Of a stretch of 64,000 bases of DNA, positions 38,051 through 48,658 are shown one piece after another. Source of the DNA: Cronobacter malonaticus LMG 23826 (GTDB taxonomy: Bacteria; Pseudomonadota; Gammaproteobacteria; Enterobacterales; Enterobacteriaceae); contig NZ_CP013940.1 in NCBI RefSeq assembly GCF_001277215.2, positions 4,230,640 through 4,294,639 on the forward strand. The letters run 5' to 3'. The notes beneath the pieces were generated by a model. That model was given only the letters and a program-made list of their open reading frames with translations. It had not been told where the DNA came from and did not search any database. The position numbers and the translations under genes are program-made. Within the stretch, counting starts at the first letter, position 1; each line of letters begins with the position of its first letter.

Positions 38051-39313
38051 ATGAAAAATACCGTCTGTACCCGGAAACATAACCCGAACTTCTGGATCTT
38101 TGGTCTCTTCTTCTTTTTCTACTTCTTCATCATGGCCACCTGCTTTCCGTTTCTGCCTATCTGGCTGTCGGATGTGATTGGCCTGAACAAAACCGATACC
38201 GGCATCGTGTTCTCCTGTATGTCATTGTTTGCTATTGCGTTTCAGCCGGTGCTGGGCGTGATTTCCGACAAGCTGGGCTTAAAAAAACATCTGCTGTGGA
38301 TTATCACCACCTTGCTGGTGCTGTTCGCGCCGTTCTTCCTGTGGGTGTTCGGGCCTCTGCTGAAGGTGAATATCTGGCTCGGCGCGCTGATGGGCGGGCT
38401 GTATATCGGCTTTTGCTTCTCCTCTGGTGCCGGGGCGATTGAGGCATACATTGAGCGCGTGAGTCGCAGCAGCGGCTTTGAATATGGCAAGGCACGCATG
38501 TTTGGCTGCCTCGGCTGGGGGCTGTGTGCTTCGACGGCGGGGATGCTGTTTAACGTCAACCCGGCCATCGTGTTCTGGATGGGTTCCAGCGCGGCGCTGG
38601 TGCTGATGGGGCTGCTGCTGTTCGCGCGTCCTCGCGCCAATCAGACGGCGCAGGTGATGAACGCGCTCGGTGCCAACCAGCCGCAGGTGACGGCGAAAAT
38701 GGCGCTGGGCCTGTTCCGTCTGCCGAAGCTGTGGATGTTTATTCTCTATGTGGTCGGCGTGGCGTGCGTGTATGACGTGTTCGACCAGCAGTTCGCCACG
38801 TTTTTTAAATCGTTCTTCCCGACGCCGCAGGCGGGCACGCAGGCGTTTGGTTTCGCCACCACGGCCGGGGAGCTATGTAACGCCATCATTATGTTCTGCT
38901 CGCCGTGGATCATTAACCGCATCGGCGCGAAGAACACGCTGCTGATTGCGGGCACGATTATGGCCACGCGTATTATTGGCTCGGCGTTTGCCACGAACGT
39001 TTATGAAATCGTGGCGCTGAAAATGCTGCACGCGCTGGAAGTGCCGTTCCTGCTGGTGGGCGCGTTTAAATACATTACCGGCGTGTTCGATACGCGCCTG
39101 TCGGCGACCATTTATCTGATTGGTTTTCAGTTTGCCAAGCAGATGGCAGCGATTTTTCTCTCCGCCTTCGCCGGTACGATGTATGACCGGATAGGTTTTC
39201 AGGATACGTATCTGATTCTCGGCAGCTTTGTGCTCGCGATAACGGTGGTGTCGGCGTTTACGCTCACAAACACGCGGCAGGCGGTGGTGTCAGAAGAGAC
39301 GGTGAAGGCGTAA
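38051..39313 (+). CDS. rafB: LacY-family oligosaccharide:H+ symporter (RafB-like)
   Basis: A 420-residue 12-helix permease strikingly like LacY. All key LacY residues are visible: the Glu and Arg of the sugar site (IEAYIERVSR and GKARMFGCLGW), Asp pairs in CVYDVFDQQF, Glu in the AGELCN stretch, and Lys-His-Glu in LKMLHALEVPFLLVG. It probably imports melibiose or raffinose, as RafB does. ATG 38051 follows TAAGGG; the longer frame from 38006 does not have a better site. It is 57 bases after rafA. No sucrose-cleaving gene (rafD) follows. Confidence 0.93.
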   Translation: MKNTVCTRKHNPNFWIFGLFFFFYFFIMATCFPFLPIWLSDVIGLNKTDTGIVFSCMSLFAIAFQPVLGVISDKLGLKKHLLWIITTLLVLFAPFFLWVFGPLLKVNIWLGALMGGLYIGFCFSSGAGAIEAYIERVSRSSGFEYGKARMFGCLGWGLCASTAGMLFNVNPAIVFWMGSSAALVLMGLLLFARPRANQTAQVMNALGANQPQVTAKMALGLFRLPKLWMFILYVVGVACVYDVFDQQFATFFKSFFPTPQAGTQAFGFATTAGELCNAIIMFCSPWIINRIGAKNTLLIAGTIMATRIIGSAFATNVYEIVALKMLHALEVPFLLVGAFKYITGVFDTRLSATIYLIGFQFAKQMAAIFLSAFAGTMYDRIGFQDTYLILGSFVLAITVVSAFTLTNTRQAVVSEETVKA

Positions 39314-39345
39314 GGTTGGCGTTTGTCATTTGTAACCGTAATGAC

Positions 39346-39429
39346 GGCGGGTGCGCTTTGCTTACCCGCCCTACGGTTAACGGAAGGCCTTATATTATGT
39401 AGGGCGGGTAAGCGCCAGCGCACCCGCCA
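39346..39429. repeat. REP-like inverted pair (GGCGGGTGCGCT...TACCCGCCCTAC) after rafB
   Basis: A unit at 39346-39375 and its inverted copy at 39399-39429 face each other, so the transcript can fold into a large hairpin. The same unit recurs at 39,832-39,949 and 48,377-48,610. It lies between convergent rafB and rhaM and probably ends or protects both transcripts. Confidence 0.85.
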
Positions 39430-39446
39430 TTCATCCACACCCGCGC

Positions 39447-39761
39447 TCACTCCAGATAAAACACGTTTTTCAACTCCTGGCTCACCGGGCTGTTATCCGG
39501 GTTGGAGGGCATAATCTCGCGCATATGCTTCCACCAGCGCTGGCACACCTCGGTTTGCGCCACGGCGTTCCAGCGCGCCTCGCTTTCAATCTCAACCGTC
39601 GCGAAGAGCAAATGACGCTGCGCATCAAGCCAGATGGCGTAATGGTGCGCGCCGTGCGCTTTCAGCACCGCCTCAAGCTCCGGCCAGATGGGGGAATGGC
39701 GGCGCTGATACTCCTCGTGCGCGTCCGGGTTGACCTGCATTACAAACGCTTTGCGGATCAT
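39447..39761 (-). CDS. rhaM: L-rhamnose mutarotase
   Basis: Interconverts the anomers of L-rhamnose. A 104-residue protein with the family segments [29 protein letters not shown] and [16 protein letters not shown], and the PSNPDNSPV region before the C-terminus. ATG 39761 follows AGGAG by seven bases; the longer frame adds six residues without support. It is the last gene of the rha operon, separated from rhaD by REP-like repeats. Confidence 0.96.
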   Translation of the reverse strand: MIRKAFVMQVNPDAHEEYQRRHSPIWPELEAVLKAHGAHHYAIWLDAQRHLLFATVEIESEARWNAVAQTEVCQRWWKHMREIMPSNPDNSPVSQELKNVFYLE

Positions 39762-39831
39762 TATGTCTCCTGACAACATTTACGGAGGGCCAATATCGCG
39801 TTCATGCGGCTCTCCCTGGTTTTGCGGTAAT

Positions 39832-39949
39832 GGCGGGTGCGCTTTGCTTACCCGCCCTACGGTTATATTCGCGGCGGCGGGTGCGCTTCGCTTACCCGCC
39901 CTACCAGTCATCTCATCAATGTAGGGTGGGTAAGCGCAGCGCACCCACC
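39832..39949. repeat. REP-like cluster between rhaD and rhaM
   Basis: Two direct units (39832-39861 and 39875-39904) and one inverted unit (39920-39949) of the TGCGCT..TTACCC(G/A)CCCTAC family. It lies within the rhaD-rhaM gap. Confidence 0.85.
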
Positions 39950-39974
39950 GTTCAACCGGCTCACGCCCGCCCGC

Positions 39975-40799
39975 TTACAGCGCGATGGCACCCGCGTGCG
40001 GCGTCACGCCAAAACGCTCGCCGAGGGCAATCAACTCCTCGCGCGTGATGGTCTGCTTCATGCCGCCCATCGACAACACCTTGACCAGGATCTCGGCGGA
40101 TTTCTCGGCGGTATCGATAAGCCCGAACGCCTCGTCAAGCGTCGGCCCGGTGCCGAAAATACCGTGATGCGGCCACAGCACCAGCGTGTGGGTTTTCATC
40201 TGCTCCGACGTGGCGCTGCCGATGCCATCGGTGCCCGGCACCATCCACGGCACAATGCCGATGCCGTCCGGGAACACCACCAGACACTCGGTGCTGCCTT
40301 CCCATAACAGGCGCGTAAAGCGCGCTTCATCCAGCTCCAGCACAAAGCTCAGCGCAATCAGGTTCGTGGCGTGACAGTGCATAATCACGCGGTCCTTGCC
40401 GCCGGAGACGGCTTTGCGTACCGCGTGCGACTGAAAATGCGACGCCAGCTCCGACGTCGGCAGGCCGCCGTTGGTCAGCCCCCAGTGAATGTGATACGCC
40501 ATGCCATCGTCGGTGATTTGCAGCAGCACCAGCGTGTCGGCCGGGTCGAGCTGCACGTTGCGGAAAAACTTCCCGGAGCCGGTTACGAGGAACCAGCAGC
40601 CCGCCAGCTCCGTGCGCGGCTGGCTCAGCTCCACGCAGCGTGGCGCGGGGTAAAACTCGTCGCGATAAGGCTCCACGTCGGCTGCGTCAAGGCGCAGGCT
40701 CACATTGCCGCCGTTGCGTTCGTCCCAGCCTTTCAGCCACATATCACTGGTGGCTTTAACCATCCCCTGAATGAACCAGGAAGAGAGAATGCGTTGCAT
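39975..40799 (-). CDS. rhaD: Rhamnulose-1-phosphate aldolase
   Basis: Cleaves L-rhamnulose 1-phosphate to dihydroxyacetone phosphate and L-lactaldehyde using Zn2+. The 274-residue class II aldolase has [23 protein letters not shown], the zinc His pair in [11 protein letters not shown] and the catalytic Glu region, and a later [15 protein letters not shown]. It matches E. coli RhaD and lies nine bases after rhaA. Confidence 0.97.
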   Translation of the reverse strand: MQRILSSWFIQGMVKATSDMWLKGWDERNGGNVSLRLDAADVEPYRDEFYPAPRCVELSQPRTELAGCWFLVTGSGKFFRNVQLDPADTLVLLQITDDGMAYHIHWGLTNGGLPTSELASHFQSHAVRKAVSGGKDRVIMHCHATNLIALSFVLELDEARFTRLLWEGSTECLVVFPDGIGIVPWMVPGTDGIGSATSEQMKTHTLVLWPHHGIFGTGPTLDEAFGLIDTAEKSAEILVKVLSMGGMKQTITREELIALGERFGVTPHAGAIAL

Positions 40800-40808
40800 G
40801 AGTGCTCC

Positions 40809-42065
40809 TTAGCGCGTGCTTAATACGTGTTGTTCATAGTGGCGGACGGCGGAGAGCCACGCGGCATCGGCTGGCGTGTCGTGGCGCTCGCAGTACATCT
40901 CCCAGACGGCCTGCCACGGCAGCGATTTTTGCTCTTCGAGCAGCGCCAGACGCGCGGTGTAATCGCCTTCAAGCTCCAGCTGACGCAGTTGCGCGGTCGG
41001 CTCCAGCAGCGCGCGCAGCAGCGCTTTCTTCATGTTGCGGGTGCCAATCACCCACGCCGCGATGCGGTTAATAGAGGCGTCGAAGAAATCGAGGCCGATA
41101 TGCACGCGGTCAAACAGGTCATGGCGAATAATTTCGCCGGCGATGGCCTGGGTTTCGTCATCCAGCAGCACGACATGATCGCTGTCCCAGCGCACCGGGC
41201 GGCTCACGTGCAGCAGCAGGCGCGGCACGTAAAGTATCGCGGCGGAGATTTTGTCGGAGATCACTTCAGTCGGGTGGAAATGCCCGGCGTCGAGGCACAG
41301 CGCGGTCTGGCGGCTCGCGGCATAGCCCAGGTAAAACTCGTTCGAGCCGACGGTGTAGCTCTCCGCACCGATGCCGAACAGCTTGCTCTCTACCGCGTCG
41401 ATGTGGTGCGCCGGGTTAAGTTTTTCGCTAATGACCTCATCCAGCGCGGCGAGCAGACGGCGCCGCGGCGCCAGGCGATCCACCGGCGTATCTTTCATGC
41501 CGTCCGGGATCCAGATGTTCATTACCGACGGCGTGGCGAGCTGTTCGCCAAACGACGCCGACACGCGGCGGCTCGCCTGGCAGTGTTCAATCCAGAACTG
41601 GCGAATTTCCGGGCTGGGGTGCGAGAGCGTAAAGCCGTCGGCGCTCAGCGGGTGCGAGAAGCACGACGGGTTGAAATCCAGCCCCAGCTGGCGTTCGCGC
41701 GCCCACGCCACCCAGTTTGCGAAGTGTGCCGGTTTAATGTCATTGCGGGCGACCGGCGTGTCAGATTCCAGATAGATGGCGTGCAGGTTGAGGCGCTTGG
41801 GGCCGGGGATCAGGCGCAGCGCCTGGTCAAGATCGGCGCGCAGCTCTTCGGCGTTACGCGCCTTGCCCGGATAGTTGCCGGTCGCCTGAATGCCGCCGGT
41901 GAGCTGCCCCTGCGGGTTTTCAAACCCGGCCACGTCGTCGCCCTGCCAGCAGTGCATGGAGACCGGCAGGCGGTCGAGCTGGCTTAACGCGGCTTCGGCA
42001 TCGACGCCAACGGCGGCGAAGCGCTGCTTCGCCAGTTCCCAGGCCTGGTGAATGTGAGTGGTCAT
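40809..42065 (-). CDS. rhaA: L-rhamnose isomerase
   Basis: Converts L-rhamnose to L-rhamnulose with Mn2+/Zn2+. The 418-residue protein has [13 protein letters not shown] near the start and metal-site segments [28 protein letters not shown] and LLDDETQA. Length is one residue from E. coli RhaA. Its ATG overlaps the rhaB stop by four bases. Confidence 0.98.
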   Translation of the reverse strand: MTTHIHQAWELAKQRFAAVGVDAEAALSQLDRLPVSMHCWQGDDVAGFENPQGQLTGGIQATGNYPGKARNAEELRADLDQALRLIPGPKRLNLHAIYLESDTPVARNDIKPAHFANWVAWARERQLGLDFNPSCFSHPLSADGFTLSHPSPEIRQFWIEHCQASRRVSASFGEQLATPSVMNIWIPDGMKDTPVDRLAPRRRLLAALDEVISEKLNPAHHIDAVESKLFGIGAESYTVGSNEFYLGYAASRQTALCLDAGHFHPTEVISDKISAAILYVPRLLLHVSRPVRWDSDHVVLLDDETQAIAGEIIRHDLFDRVHIGLDFFDASINRIAAWVIGTRNMKKALLRALLEPTAQLRQLELEGDYTARLALLEEQKSLPWQAVWEMYCERHDTPADAAWLSAVRHYEQHVLSTR

Positions 42066-43534
42066 GCGTAAAGCTCCTTCCTGATTTGACGGGACGGCGA
42101 TACCCGCGCCGCGTGGCGCGCTATTTCGCTGTCCGTCTGAGGGTGAAATGGGGTCAGCGTCTGGCTGGCGGTGACAACGCGGCGAAACGCGTCGACGTCG
42201 GCGATGTCGTCCAGCGCCATCAACTGGCAGCCGATATTGCCGAGCGTGGAGGCTTCCACCGGGCCGGCCAGCACCGGAATACCGCAGGCATCGGCGCAGA
42301 GCTGATTCAGCAGCGGGTTCTGGCTGCCGCCGCCGACGATATGCAGCACCGTGAATGGCCGCCCGCGCAGGGCGGTGAGTTCTTCCAGCACGCGGGCATA
42401 CAGCAACGCCAGGCTGTCAAAAACACAGCGGGCCAGCTCTGCCGCGCTTTGCGGCGCAGGCTCGCCGCGCTCCAGGCAGGCGGCCTGAATTTCGCGGCTC
42501 ATGTTTTCCGGGTTGATAAAGCGGTCGTCATTGGGGTTCACGACAAAGCGGCAGGGCGCAAGCGCGCGCGCCTCGTCGATAAGCGCGGGCAGATCGGTAA
42601 TCTGTTGCTCCTGACAGACGCGCTGCAACAGCCACAGCCCCATGATGTTTTTCAGCACCCGGTAGCGCCCTTCGGCCCCGCCTTCGTTGGTGATATTGGC
42701 TGCGAGCGCGCGGTCATCGGTGTACGGCGTTTTGCTCTCAAATCCCATCAACGACCAGGTGCCCGAAGAAAGATACGCCGCGTCCGGCGTCGCCAGCGGC
42801 GCGGCGATGACGGCGCTGGCGGTGTCGTGCGTCGCCACGGAAACCACCGGCACCTCCACGCCCTGCGCGCTGCGCCAGTGGCCGATCACGTTGCCCGGAT
42901 GCGTCGGCGCGCCGAGCCAGTGGTGCGGCACACCCGCCCAGTCGAGCAGCGTCTCGTCCCAGTTATCGGTGTTGATATTGATAAGCTGCGTGGTGGTGGC
43001 GTTGGTGTAATCCCAGTTCAGCGCGCCCGTCAGCCGGTAGCAGAGGTAATCCGGGATGAGCAGCGCATGCGCCACGTGGTCAACCAGCTCCGGCTGCTGC
43101 TCCACCAGCGCGCGAAACTGATACAGCGTATTAAACGGCAGGAACTGAATGCCGGTGCGGCGATAAATCGCCTCGCGGCCCATTTGCTGCTCCGCGCGGG
43201 CCATAATGCCGTCGGTGCGGCTGTCGCGGTACGACACCGGCAGGCCGACGCGCTCGCCGCGCGCATCCAGCAGCACATAATCGACGCCCCAGGTGTCGAT
43301 GCCGATGCTGTCGATATCGACGCCGCGCGCGCAGGCTTTCTCCAGACCCGCGCGCACTTCACGCTCCAGCGCATCCACATCCCAGGTGTCGAAGCCGTCC
43401 ACGCGGCGCAGGCCGTTGGCGAAGCGGTGGATTTCCTCAAGCGTCAGGCGCTGTCCGTGGCTGTCGTAGCGGGCCAGCATCACGCGGCCGCTGGACGCCC
43501 CCAGATCGACCGCGACGCTATGGCGAATAGTCAT
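42062..43534 (-). CDS. rhaB: Rhamnulokinase
   Basis: Phosphorylates L-rhamnulose. The 490-residue FGGY-family kinase has the N-terminal ATP-fold start [14 protein letters not shown], the catalytic Asp in [13 protein letters not shown], and the C-terminal [15 protein letters not shown]. First gene of rhaBADM. It is divergent from rhaS across a 301-base control region. Confidence 0.98.
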   Translation of the reverse strand: MTIRHSVAVDLGASSGRVMLARYDSHGQRLTLEEIHRFANGLRRVDGFDTWDVDALEREVRAGLEKACARGVDIDSIGIDTWGVDYVLLDARGERVGLPVSYRDSRTDGIMARAEQQMGREAIYRRTGIQFLPFNTLYQFRALVEQQPELVDHVAHALLIPDYLCYRLTGALNWDYTNATTTQLININTDNWDETLLDWAGVPHHWLGAPTHPGNVIGHWRSAQGVEVPVVSVATHDTASAVIAAPLATPDAAYLSSGTWSLMGFESKTPYTDDRALAANITNEGGAEGRYRVLKNIMGLWLLQRVCQEQQITDLPALIDEARALAPCRFVVNPNDDRFINPENMSREIQAACLERGEPAPQSAAELARCVFDSLALLYARVLEELTALRGRPFTVLHIVGGGSQNPLLNQLCADACGIPVLAGPVEASTLGNIGCQLMALDDIADVDAFRRVVTASQTLTPFHPQTDSEIARHAARVSPSRQIRKELYA

Positions 43535-43835
43535 GGTTGGGGTCCTTGTTGGAATCTCTGACGCCAGTCTAGGGAGCGGCGCGGCGGCGCACCTTCACTC
43601 CACGGACAGCGTGTTAAGCGGGCTGGCAAGGAAGCAAAGATGAACGTGAGGAAGTTCACAAAATGGCGTCTGGCCGTCTGGCTGGCAGGGGTGTGAGCCG
43701 CGCCGCATTTCCAGAAATTTCACAGTGTTTCTTAAAAAACCGACGTGCTTTGCGCGTTTTGGCGTCGAAAATTTAAGGTGTAAGTGAGAACCGTTATCTA
43801 CTATCAGGCAGGATTCACAGAACGCGGGGGCGAGG
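43535..43835. promoter_or_regulatory. rhaB / rhaS divergent control region
   Basis: This 301-base gap should hold RhaS and RhaR half-sites and CRP sites, as in E. coli. I see one good CRP-like site (listed separately) and a second weaker TTTCACAGTGT stretch near 43,720. I could not delimit the RhaS or RhaR half-sites by eye. Confidence 0.7.
43645..43660. promoter_or_regulatory. CRP-like site between rhaB and rhaS
   Basis: CGTGA GGAAGT TCACA: one mismatch to the CRP consensus, about 110 bases before rhaB. Confidence 0.7.
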
Positions 43836-44672
43836 ATGACGGTACTACAGAGCGTTGATTTTTTCCCATCCGGCGCGGCGTCGGTCACCATTGAACCGCG
43901 TCTGCCGCAGGCGGCATTTCCTGAGCATCATCATGATTTTTATGAGATTGTCATCGTTGAGCACGGCACCGGCACGCATGTGTTTAATGGTCAGCCGTAT
44001 ACGCTCAGCGGCGGCTCCGTCTGCTTTGTGCGCGACCACGATCGCCATCTCTACGAGCACACCGAAAATCTCTGCCTGACCAATGTGCTGTATCGCTCGC
44101 CGCAGGCGTTCAGTTTCCTGTCGGGGCTTGAAAAGCTTCTGCCGCAGGAGCAGGACGGCCACTATCCGTCGCACTGGCGCGTCAGCCAGCAGACGCTGCA
44201 GCAGGCCCGCCCGCTGGTCGGGCAGCTGGAAGCGCTGCGCGAAAGCAGCGATGTGCATGCCATCGCCAGCATGGAGATGCTCTTTATGCAACTGCTGATT
44301 TTGCTGCGAAGCGGTGCGCACGCGCAGGGCGACGGCCGCCCTGATGAACGGCTGAACCAGCTTATCGCCTGGCTTGAGGAACATTACGCGGAAGAGATTT
44401 GCTGGGAGCAGCTCGCCGACCATCACCGGCTGTCGCTGCGCACGCTGCACCGCCAGCTTAAGCAGCGCACCGGCCTGACGCCGCAGCGCTACCTTAACCG
44501 CCTGCGCCTGATGAAAGCGCGCTATCTGTTGCGCCACAGTGAAGAGAGCGTCACGGATATCGCCTACCAGTGCGGCTTTGGCGACAGCAACCACTTCTCC
44601 ACGCTGTTTCGCCGCGAGTTTTCGTGGTCGCCGCGTGATATTCGTCAGGGGCGCGACGGGCAAATCCAGTAA
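43836..44672 (+). CDS. rhaS: AraC-family activator RhaS
   Basis: Activates rhaBAD and rhaT in response to L-rhamnose. The 278-residue protein has an N-terminal cupin sugar-binding domain ([23 protein letters not shown]) and a C-terminal double helix-turn-helix ([20 protein letters not shown], then [24 protein letters not shown]). It matches E. coli RhaS. rhaR follows 70 bases later. Confidence 0.97.
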   Translation: MTVLQSVDFFPSGAASVTIEPRLPQAAFPEHHHDFYEIVIVEHGTGTHVFNGQPYTLSGGSVCFVRDHDRHLYEHTENLCLTNVLYRSPQAFSFLSGLEKLLPQEQDGHYPSHWRVSQQTLQQARPLVGQLEALRESSDVHAIASMEMLFMQLLILLRSGAHAQGDGRPDERLNQLIAWLEEHYAEEICWEQLADHHRLSLRTLHRQLKQRTGLTPQRYLNRLRLMKARYLLRHSEESVTDIAYQCGFGDSNHFSTLFRREFSWSPRDIRQGRDGQIQ

Positions 44673-44742
44673 CGCGAAGGGAATCACCGTTTTCGGCGGC
44701 GAAAAAGCGCATACTTTGCAGCCATTTGCCCGGAGATACGCT

Positions 44743-45594
44743 GTGGCCGCTCAGTTAGTGCTCAGGAAAGCGGATTTCTTCGCGACACCCACCCAGCCGG
44801 TCGTCGTGGCGGATCGCTACCCGCAAAACGTCTTTGCCGAGCATACCCACGAGTTCTGCGAACTGGTGCTGGTGTGGCGCGGCAACGGGCTGCATGTGCT
44901 GAATGACAGGCCTTACCGCATCACCTGCGGCGATCTCTTTTATATCCGCGCCGAAGACCGCCACAGCTACCAGTCGGTTAACGATCTGGTGCTGCATAAC
45001 ATCATCTACTGCCCCGAACGGCTAAAACTTAACGTTAACTGGCGCGATCTGCTGGAAAATCCGCGTGGCGCGAACGGCGACCCGCGCTGGCGGCTCAGCA
45101 GCCAGGGCATGGTGCAGGCGCGCCAGGTGATTGATCAGCTTGAGCATGAAAGCCCGAAGCAAGACGCGCTCTCGCACTGCCTGGCCGAAAGCCTCTTTTT
45201 ACAGCTGGCGATTACGCTGCGCCGTCATCGTTACCAGCCATCGGGCGGTACGGGGCCGGGCGAGGGCGAAACGCTCGATCTGCTGATGGCCGCGCTCGGC
45301 AACAGCCTCGACGTGCCGTTCGATTTACAGCACTTTTGCAGCCATTATCAGATTGCCGAACGCCCGCTGCGCCAGCTGTTCCGCCAGCAGACGGGCATGA
45401 CCATCAGCCAGTACCTGCGCCAGTTACGCATTTGCCAGGCGCAGTATCTGCTGCGCCACTCTTCGTTGCTGATAAGCGAAATCGCCGCGCGCTGCGGCTT
45501 TGAAGACAGTAACTATTTCTCGGTGGTGTTTACCCGTGAAACGGGCGTGACGCCACGGGTGTGGCGTCAGCAGTGGAGTGCGATGGCCGGTTAG
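44743..45594 (+). CDS. rhaR: AraC-family activator RhaR
   Basis: Activates rhaSR. The 283-residue protein has the cupin segment [30 protein letters not shown] and the C-terminal DNA-binding domain with [26 protein letters not shown]. The frame is open far upstream into rhaS, but GTG 44743 lies about eight bases after GGAG and gives an N-terminus like that of E. coli RhaR. Its last bases overlap the last bases of convergent rhaT. Confidence 0.95.
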   Translation: MAAQLVLRKADFFATPTQPVVVADRYPQNVFAEHTHEFCELVLVWRGNGLHVLNDRPYRITCGDLFYIRAEDRHSYQSVNDLVLHNIIYCPERLKLNVNWRDLLENPRGANGDPRWRLSSQGMVQARQVIDQLEHESPKQDALSHCLAESLFLQLAITLRRHRYQPSGGTGPGEGETLDLLMAALGNSLDVPFDLQHFCSHYQIAERPLRQLFRQQTGMTISQYLRQLRICQAQYLLRHSSLLISEIAARCGFEDSNYFSVVFTRETGVTPRVWRQQWSAMAG

Positions 45595-46628
45595 TTGGTC
45601 GCCATGCCCAGCCCGACGATATTCGCCGCCACGATAATTACCACGCAGCCCAGGCTCAGCACGCTGACCGGGCGGCGTCCTGCCGCTTTCCACTCGCGCA
45701 GCACCAGCCCGACGATGCCGCCGCACAGCACGTAGAAGCTCATGTGCAGCATCCAACTGATGTAGTCATACTGCGCCGGGATACGCGCATGGCCCCAGGC
45801 ATAGAAAAAGAACTGCAAATACCACATCAGCCCGCCCAGCGCCGAGAGCAGCACATTGCTGATAAGCAGCGGTTTCGCCAGCGAGAAATCGGCTTTAATC
45901 GACAGGTTTTTCACCTTCGCGAGGCGAATAAAACAGAAGCCGAGGTTAATCAGCGCGCCGCCGCCCATGATAACGACATAGCTTGGCAGCGCGACGTAGA
46001 GCGGATCGACGCCGAGTTCTGCGGCGGCTTCATGCATCGGCTTCGCGGCGTCCATCGCAAACGACATACCTGCGGAGAACACGCCGCACAGCACCGCCAG
46101 CACCAGCCCTTTCTTCAGGTTAAACTCTTCGGCTTTGATGCCCATCTGGCGCTCTTTCAGCTGGCCTGCGCGGGTGACGATGGCGACGCCAATAAGAGCG
46201 ACGAACACGCCAAGCAGCGTCATCCGCCCGCCCGCGGTGCCGACGAGCACACCGAATTTGCCGTTCAGCAGCGGCGTCATCAGCGTGCCGACAATCAGCG
46301 TAATACCAATCGCGATGCCGATGCCCATCGACATACCGAGATAGCGCATGGTCAGGCCGTAGTTAATATTGCCGATGCCCCACATCGCGCCGAACAGAAA
46401 CACCGGCAGCAGCGTGGCGGCGCTGAACGAGCGGTAATAGGCCCAGAAATCGGGCAGCAGCAGCGCGCTGACCACCCAGGGTAAAATCAGCCATGACACC
46501 ACGCCGCCCACCGACCACATGGTCTCCCATGACCAGTGCCGAACCTTTTTAAACGGCGCATAAAAGCAGGCGGCGCTCGCCGCGCCAATCAAATGCCACA
46601 GGATACCCATGGTTATTGCGTTACTCAT
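45591..46628 (-). CDS. rhaT: L-rhamnose:H+ symporter
   Basis: Imports L-rhamnose. A 345-residue protein with about ten membrane helices, one residue from E. coli RhaT in length. It starts [38 protein letters not shown] 46628 has GAGG upstream; the frame is open for 52 further codons, which have no support. Its TAA overlaps the TAG of rhaR. Confidence 0.96.
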   Translation of the reverse strand: MSNAITMGILWHLIGAASAACFYAPFKKVRHWSWETMWSVGGVVSWLILPWVVSALLLPDFWAYYRSFSAATLLPVFLFGAMWGIGNINYGLTMRYLGMSMGIGIAIGITLIVGTLMTPLLNGKFGVLVGTAGGRMTLLGVFVALIGVAIVTRAGQLKERQMGIKAEEFNLKKGLVLAVLCGVFSAGMSFAMDAAKPMHEAAAELGVDPLYVALPSYVVIMGGGALINLGFCFIRLAKVKNLSIKADFSLAKPLLISNVLLSALGGLMWYLQFFFYAWGHARIPAQYDYISWMLHMSFYVLCGGIVGLVLREWKAAGRRPVSVLSLGCVVIIVAANIVGLGMATN

Positions 46629-46999
46629 GCTGTCGTCCTCGTTTCCGTCACAGAGCCAACGGGAGCGAAAGCCGCCCCCTAACCGAATCGAGTCTATTGA
46701 GGCGCTCACGCTTTCACCTTCGGGGCGCTGCCGCGAAGCGTTAACGGGTGGCAAAAAACAGCGAGTAAGCCGAACGGGGATCACACTTTATGGTGAATTC
46801 AGACGATGCCTAAGCGTTGGAAATGTGTGCGAAAAACGGCGCAGGGTGTCCATTTTTGGCTAATATTGCGTTAAGTTATAACCATATAAAAACTGCGGCA
46901 TTGATAAACATTTTCAATATCATTTAATTAACTATAATGAACCCACTGCTTACGCGGCGTTAACACCTATGCCGCCCGACAATAATGGAGATGATGAAT
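46629..46999. promoter_or_regulatory. rhaT / sodA divergent control region
   Basis: About 370 bases. Near sodA there is a Fur-box-like 19-mer at 46903-46921 (GATAAACATTTTCAATATC, 14 of 19 to consensus by my count) and a TATAAT at 46933-46938, consistent with iron repression of sodA. The half nearer rhaT shows no clear site. Confidence 0.65.
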
Positions 47000-47620
47000 A
47001 TGAGTTACACACTGCCATCCCTGCCGTACGCATACGACGCCCTGGAACCGCATTTCGACAAGCAGACGATGGAAATCCATCACACCAAACACCACCAGAC
47101 CTACGTCAACAACGCTAACGCGGCGCTGGAAAGCCTGCCGGAGCTGGCGAATCTGCCGGTTGAAGAGTTGATCACCAAACTGGATCAGGTTCCGGCTGAC
47201 AAGAAAACCGTTCTGCGCAACAACGCGGGCGGCCACGCGAACCACAGCCTGTTCTGGAAAGGCCTGAAAAAAGGCACCACCCTGCAGGGCGACCTGAAAG
47301 CGGCTATCGAGCGCGATTTCGGCTCCGTTGAGAAATTCAAAGAAGAGTTCGAGAAAGCGGCTGCGACCCGTTTCGGCTCTGGCTGGGCGTGGCTGGTGCT
47401 GAAAGGCGACAAACTGGCTGTCGTTTCCACCGCAAACCAGGATTCCCCGCTGATGGGCGAAGCTATCTCTGGCGCTTCCGGCTACCCGATCCTGGGCCTG
47501 GACGTGTGGGAGCACGCGTACTATCTGAAATTCCAGAACCGTCGTCCGGACTACATCAAAGAGTTCTGGAACGTGGTTAACTGGGACGAAGCCGCAGCGC
47601 GTTTCGCTTCTCAGAAATAA
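47000..47620 (+). CDS. sodA: Superoxide dismutase [Mn]
   Basis: Removes superoxide in the cytosol. The 206-residue protein has metal ligands in [24 protein letters not shown] and [18 protein letters not shown] (Asp and His), and the Mn-type [12 protein letters not shown] 47000 ([13 protein letters not shown]) lies nine bases after GGAG. Ends before a strong terminator. Confidence 0.98.
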   Translation: MSYTLPSLPYAYDALEPHFDKQTMEIHHTKHHQTYVNNANAALESLPELANLPVEELITKLDQVPADKKTVLRNNAGGHANHSLFWKGLKKGTTLQGDLKAAIERDFGSVEKFKEEFEKAAATRFGSGWAWLVLKGDKLAVVSTANQDSPLMGEAISGASGYPILGLDVWEHAYYLKFQNRRPDYIKEFWNVVNWDEAAARFASQK

Positions 47621-47637
47621 GGTTGCAACCTGACCTG

Positions 47638-47668
47638 TAAAAAGCGAGCCTGATGGCTCGCTTTTTTT
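47638..47668 (+). terminator. sodA terminator
   Basis: AAAAAGCGAGCC pairs with GGCTCGCTTTTT across TGAT, followed by more T. Confidence 0.92.
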
Positions 47669-47690
47669 ATATCCGCAAAAGGAGGCGCGT

Positions 47691-48368
47691 ATGTATTTCC
47701 CGGTGCAGGTGTATCTCGGCAAAATCCGCGACTATAAAGGCAGCAGGCCCAGCGCCATCGGCAAAGTGCAGGTGGAGGGCGAGTTGTCGCTTACCAGCCG
47801 CGGGCTGGTTGGCGATCAGCAGGCGGAGAAGAAAATTCACGGCGGGGCGGACCGCGCGCTGTGCCACTACCCGCGCGAGCATTACGCCGTCTGGGCGCGT
47901 GAATACCCGGAACAGGCGGAGTGGTTTGCGCCGCCCGCGTTTGGCGAGAATCTCTCGACGCTGGGGCTGACGGAAGAGAACGCGTTTATCGGCGATATCT
48001 TTCGCTGGGGCGAGGCGCTGATACAGATCACCCAGCCGCGTTCGCCGTGTTTTAAGGTTAATTTTCACTCGGGAATTAGCGAGCTTTCCGGCCGGATGCA
48101 GGATACCGCGCGCTGCGGCTGGCTCTACCGGGTGATCGGCGAAGGGAAGGTGTTTAGCGACGCGCCGCTGGAGCTGGTGTCGCGGGTGAGCGCCATTTCC
48201 GTGCGCGAGGCCGCCGCGATTGCGTGGCATACGCCGTTTGATGACGAGCAGTATCACCGGCTCCTGAGCGCAGGCGGGCTTTCCGCCAGTTGGGCGAAAA
48301 CGCTGCAAAACCGGCGTCTTAACGGGAAGATCGAGAGTTTTTCGCGCAGGTTGTGGGGCAGAGGATAG
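47691..48368 (+). CDS. yiiM: MOSC-domain protein YiiM (6-N-hydroxylaminopurine resistance)
   Basis: A 225-residue molybdenum-cofactor enzyme that in E. coli reduces 6-hydroxylaminopurine and similar N-hydroxylated bases. It has KKIHGGADRALCHYPREHY, AFGENLSTLGL, the probable cofactor cysteine in QPRSPCFKVN, and a C-terminal helical part. It lies just after the sodA terminator with GGAGG before its ATG. Confidence 0.95.
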   Translation: MYFPVQVYLGKIRDYKGSRPSAIGKVQVEGELSLTSRGLVGDQQAEKKIHGGADRALCHYPREHYAVWAREYPEQAEWFAPPAFGENLSTLGLTEENAFIGDIFRWGEALIQITQPRSPCFKVNFHSGISELSGRMQDTARCGWLYRVIGEGKVFSDAPLELVSRVSAISVREAAAIAWHTPFDDEQYHRLLSAGGLSASWAKTLQNRRLNGKIESFSRRLWGRG

Positions 48369-48376
48369 CAGGTCAC

Positions 48377-48610
48377 GGTGGGTGCGCTGCGCTTACCCAC
48401 CCTACGGGAAATGGGGCGGTGTTTGTTGTTGGGTGCGCTTCGCTTACCCACCCTACGGGAAATGGGGCGATGTTTGTGCGGTGGGTGCGCTGCGCTTACC
48501 CACCCTACGGGAAATGGGGCGGCGTTTGTTGGTGGGTGCGCTGTGCTTACCCCCCTGGGGAAACACATCTTTATGCGTTGTAGGGCGGGTAAGCGCAGCG
48601 CAGCCGCCGT
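48377..48610. repeat. Tandem array of a REP-like unit (four direct copies, 51-52 bases, plus one inverted)
   Basis: GGGTGCGCT starts at 48380, 48431, 48483 and 48534, a period of 51-52 bases. Each of the first three copies reads TTACCCACCCTACGGGAAATGGGGCG and then varies; the fourth is degenerate (CCCCCCTGGGG). An inverted unit (GTAGGGCGGGTAAGCGCAGCGCA) lies at about 48,580-48,602. It fills the gap between convergent yiiM and lldD. Confidence 0.9.
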
Positions 48611-48658
48611 CGCCACTTACCCGTCACTACTCACCCGCCACCCTCACATCACCAACTT

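Noticed and set aside
48377..48610. CRISPR array
   Set aside because: Period of 51-52 bases would give repeats and spacers of usual size, but the spacers are nearly the same in each copy and the unit is the REP-like sequence found elsewhere in the window; no cas genes.
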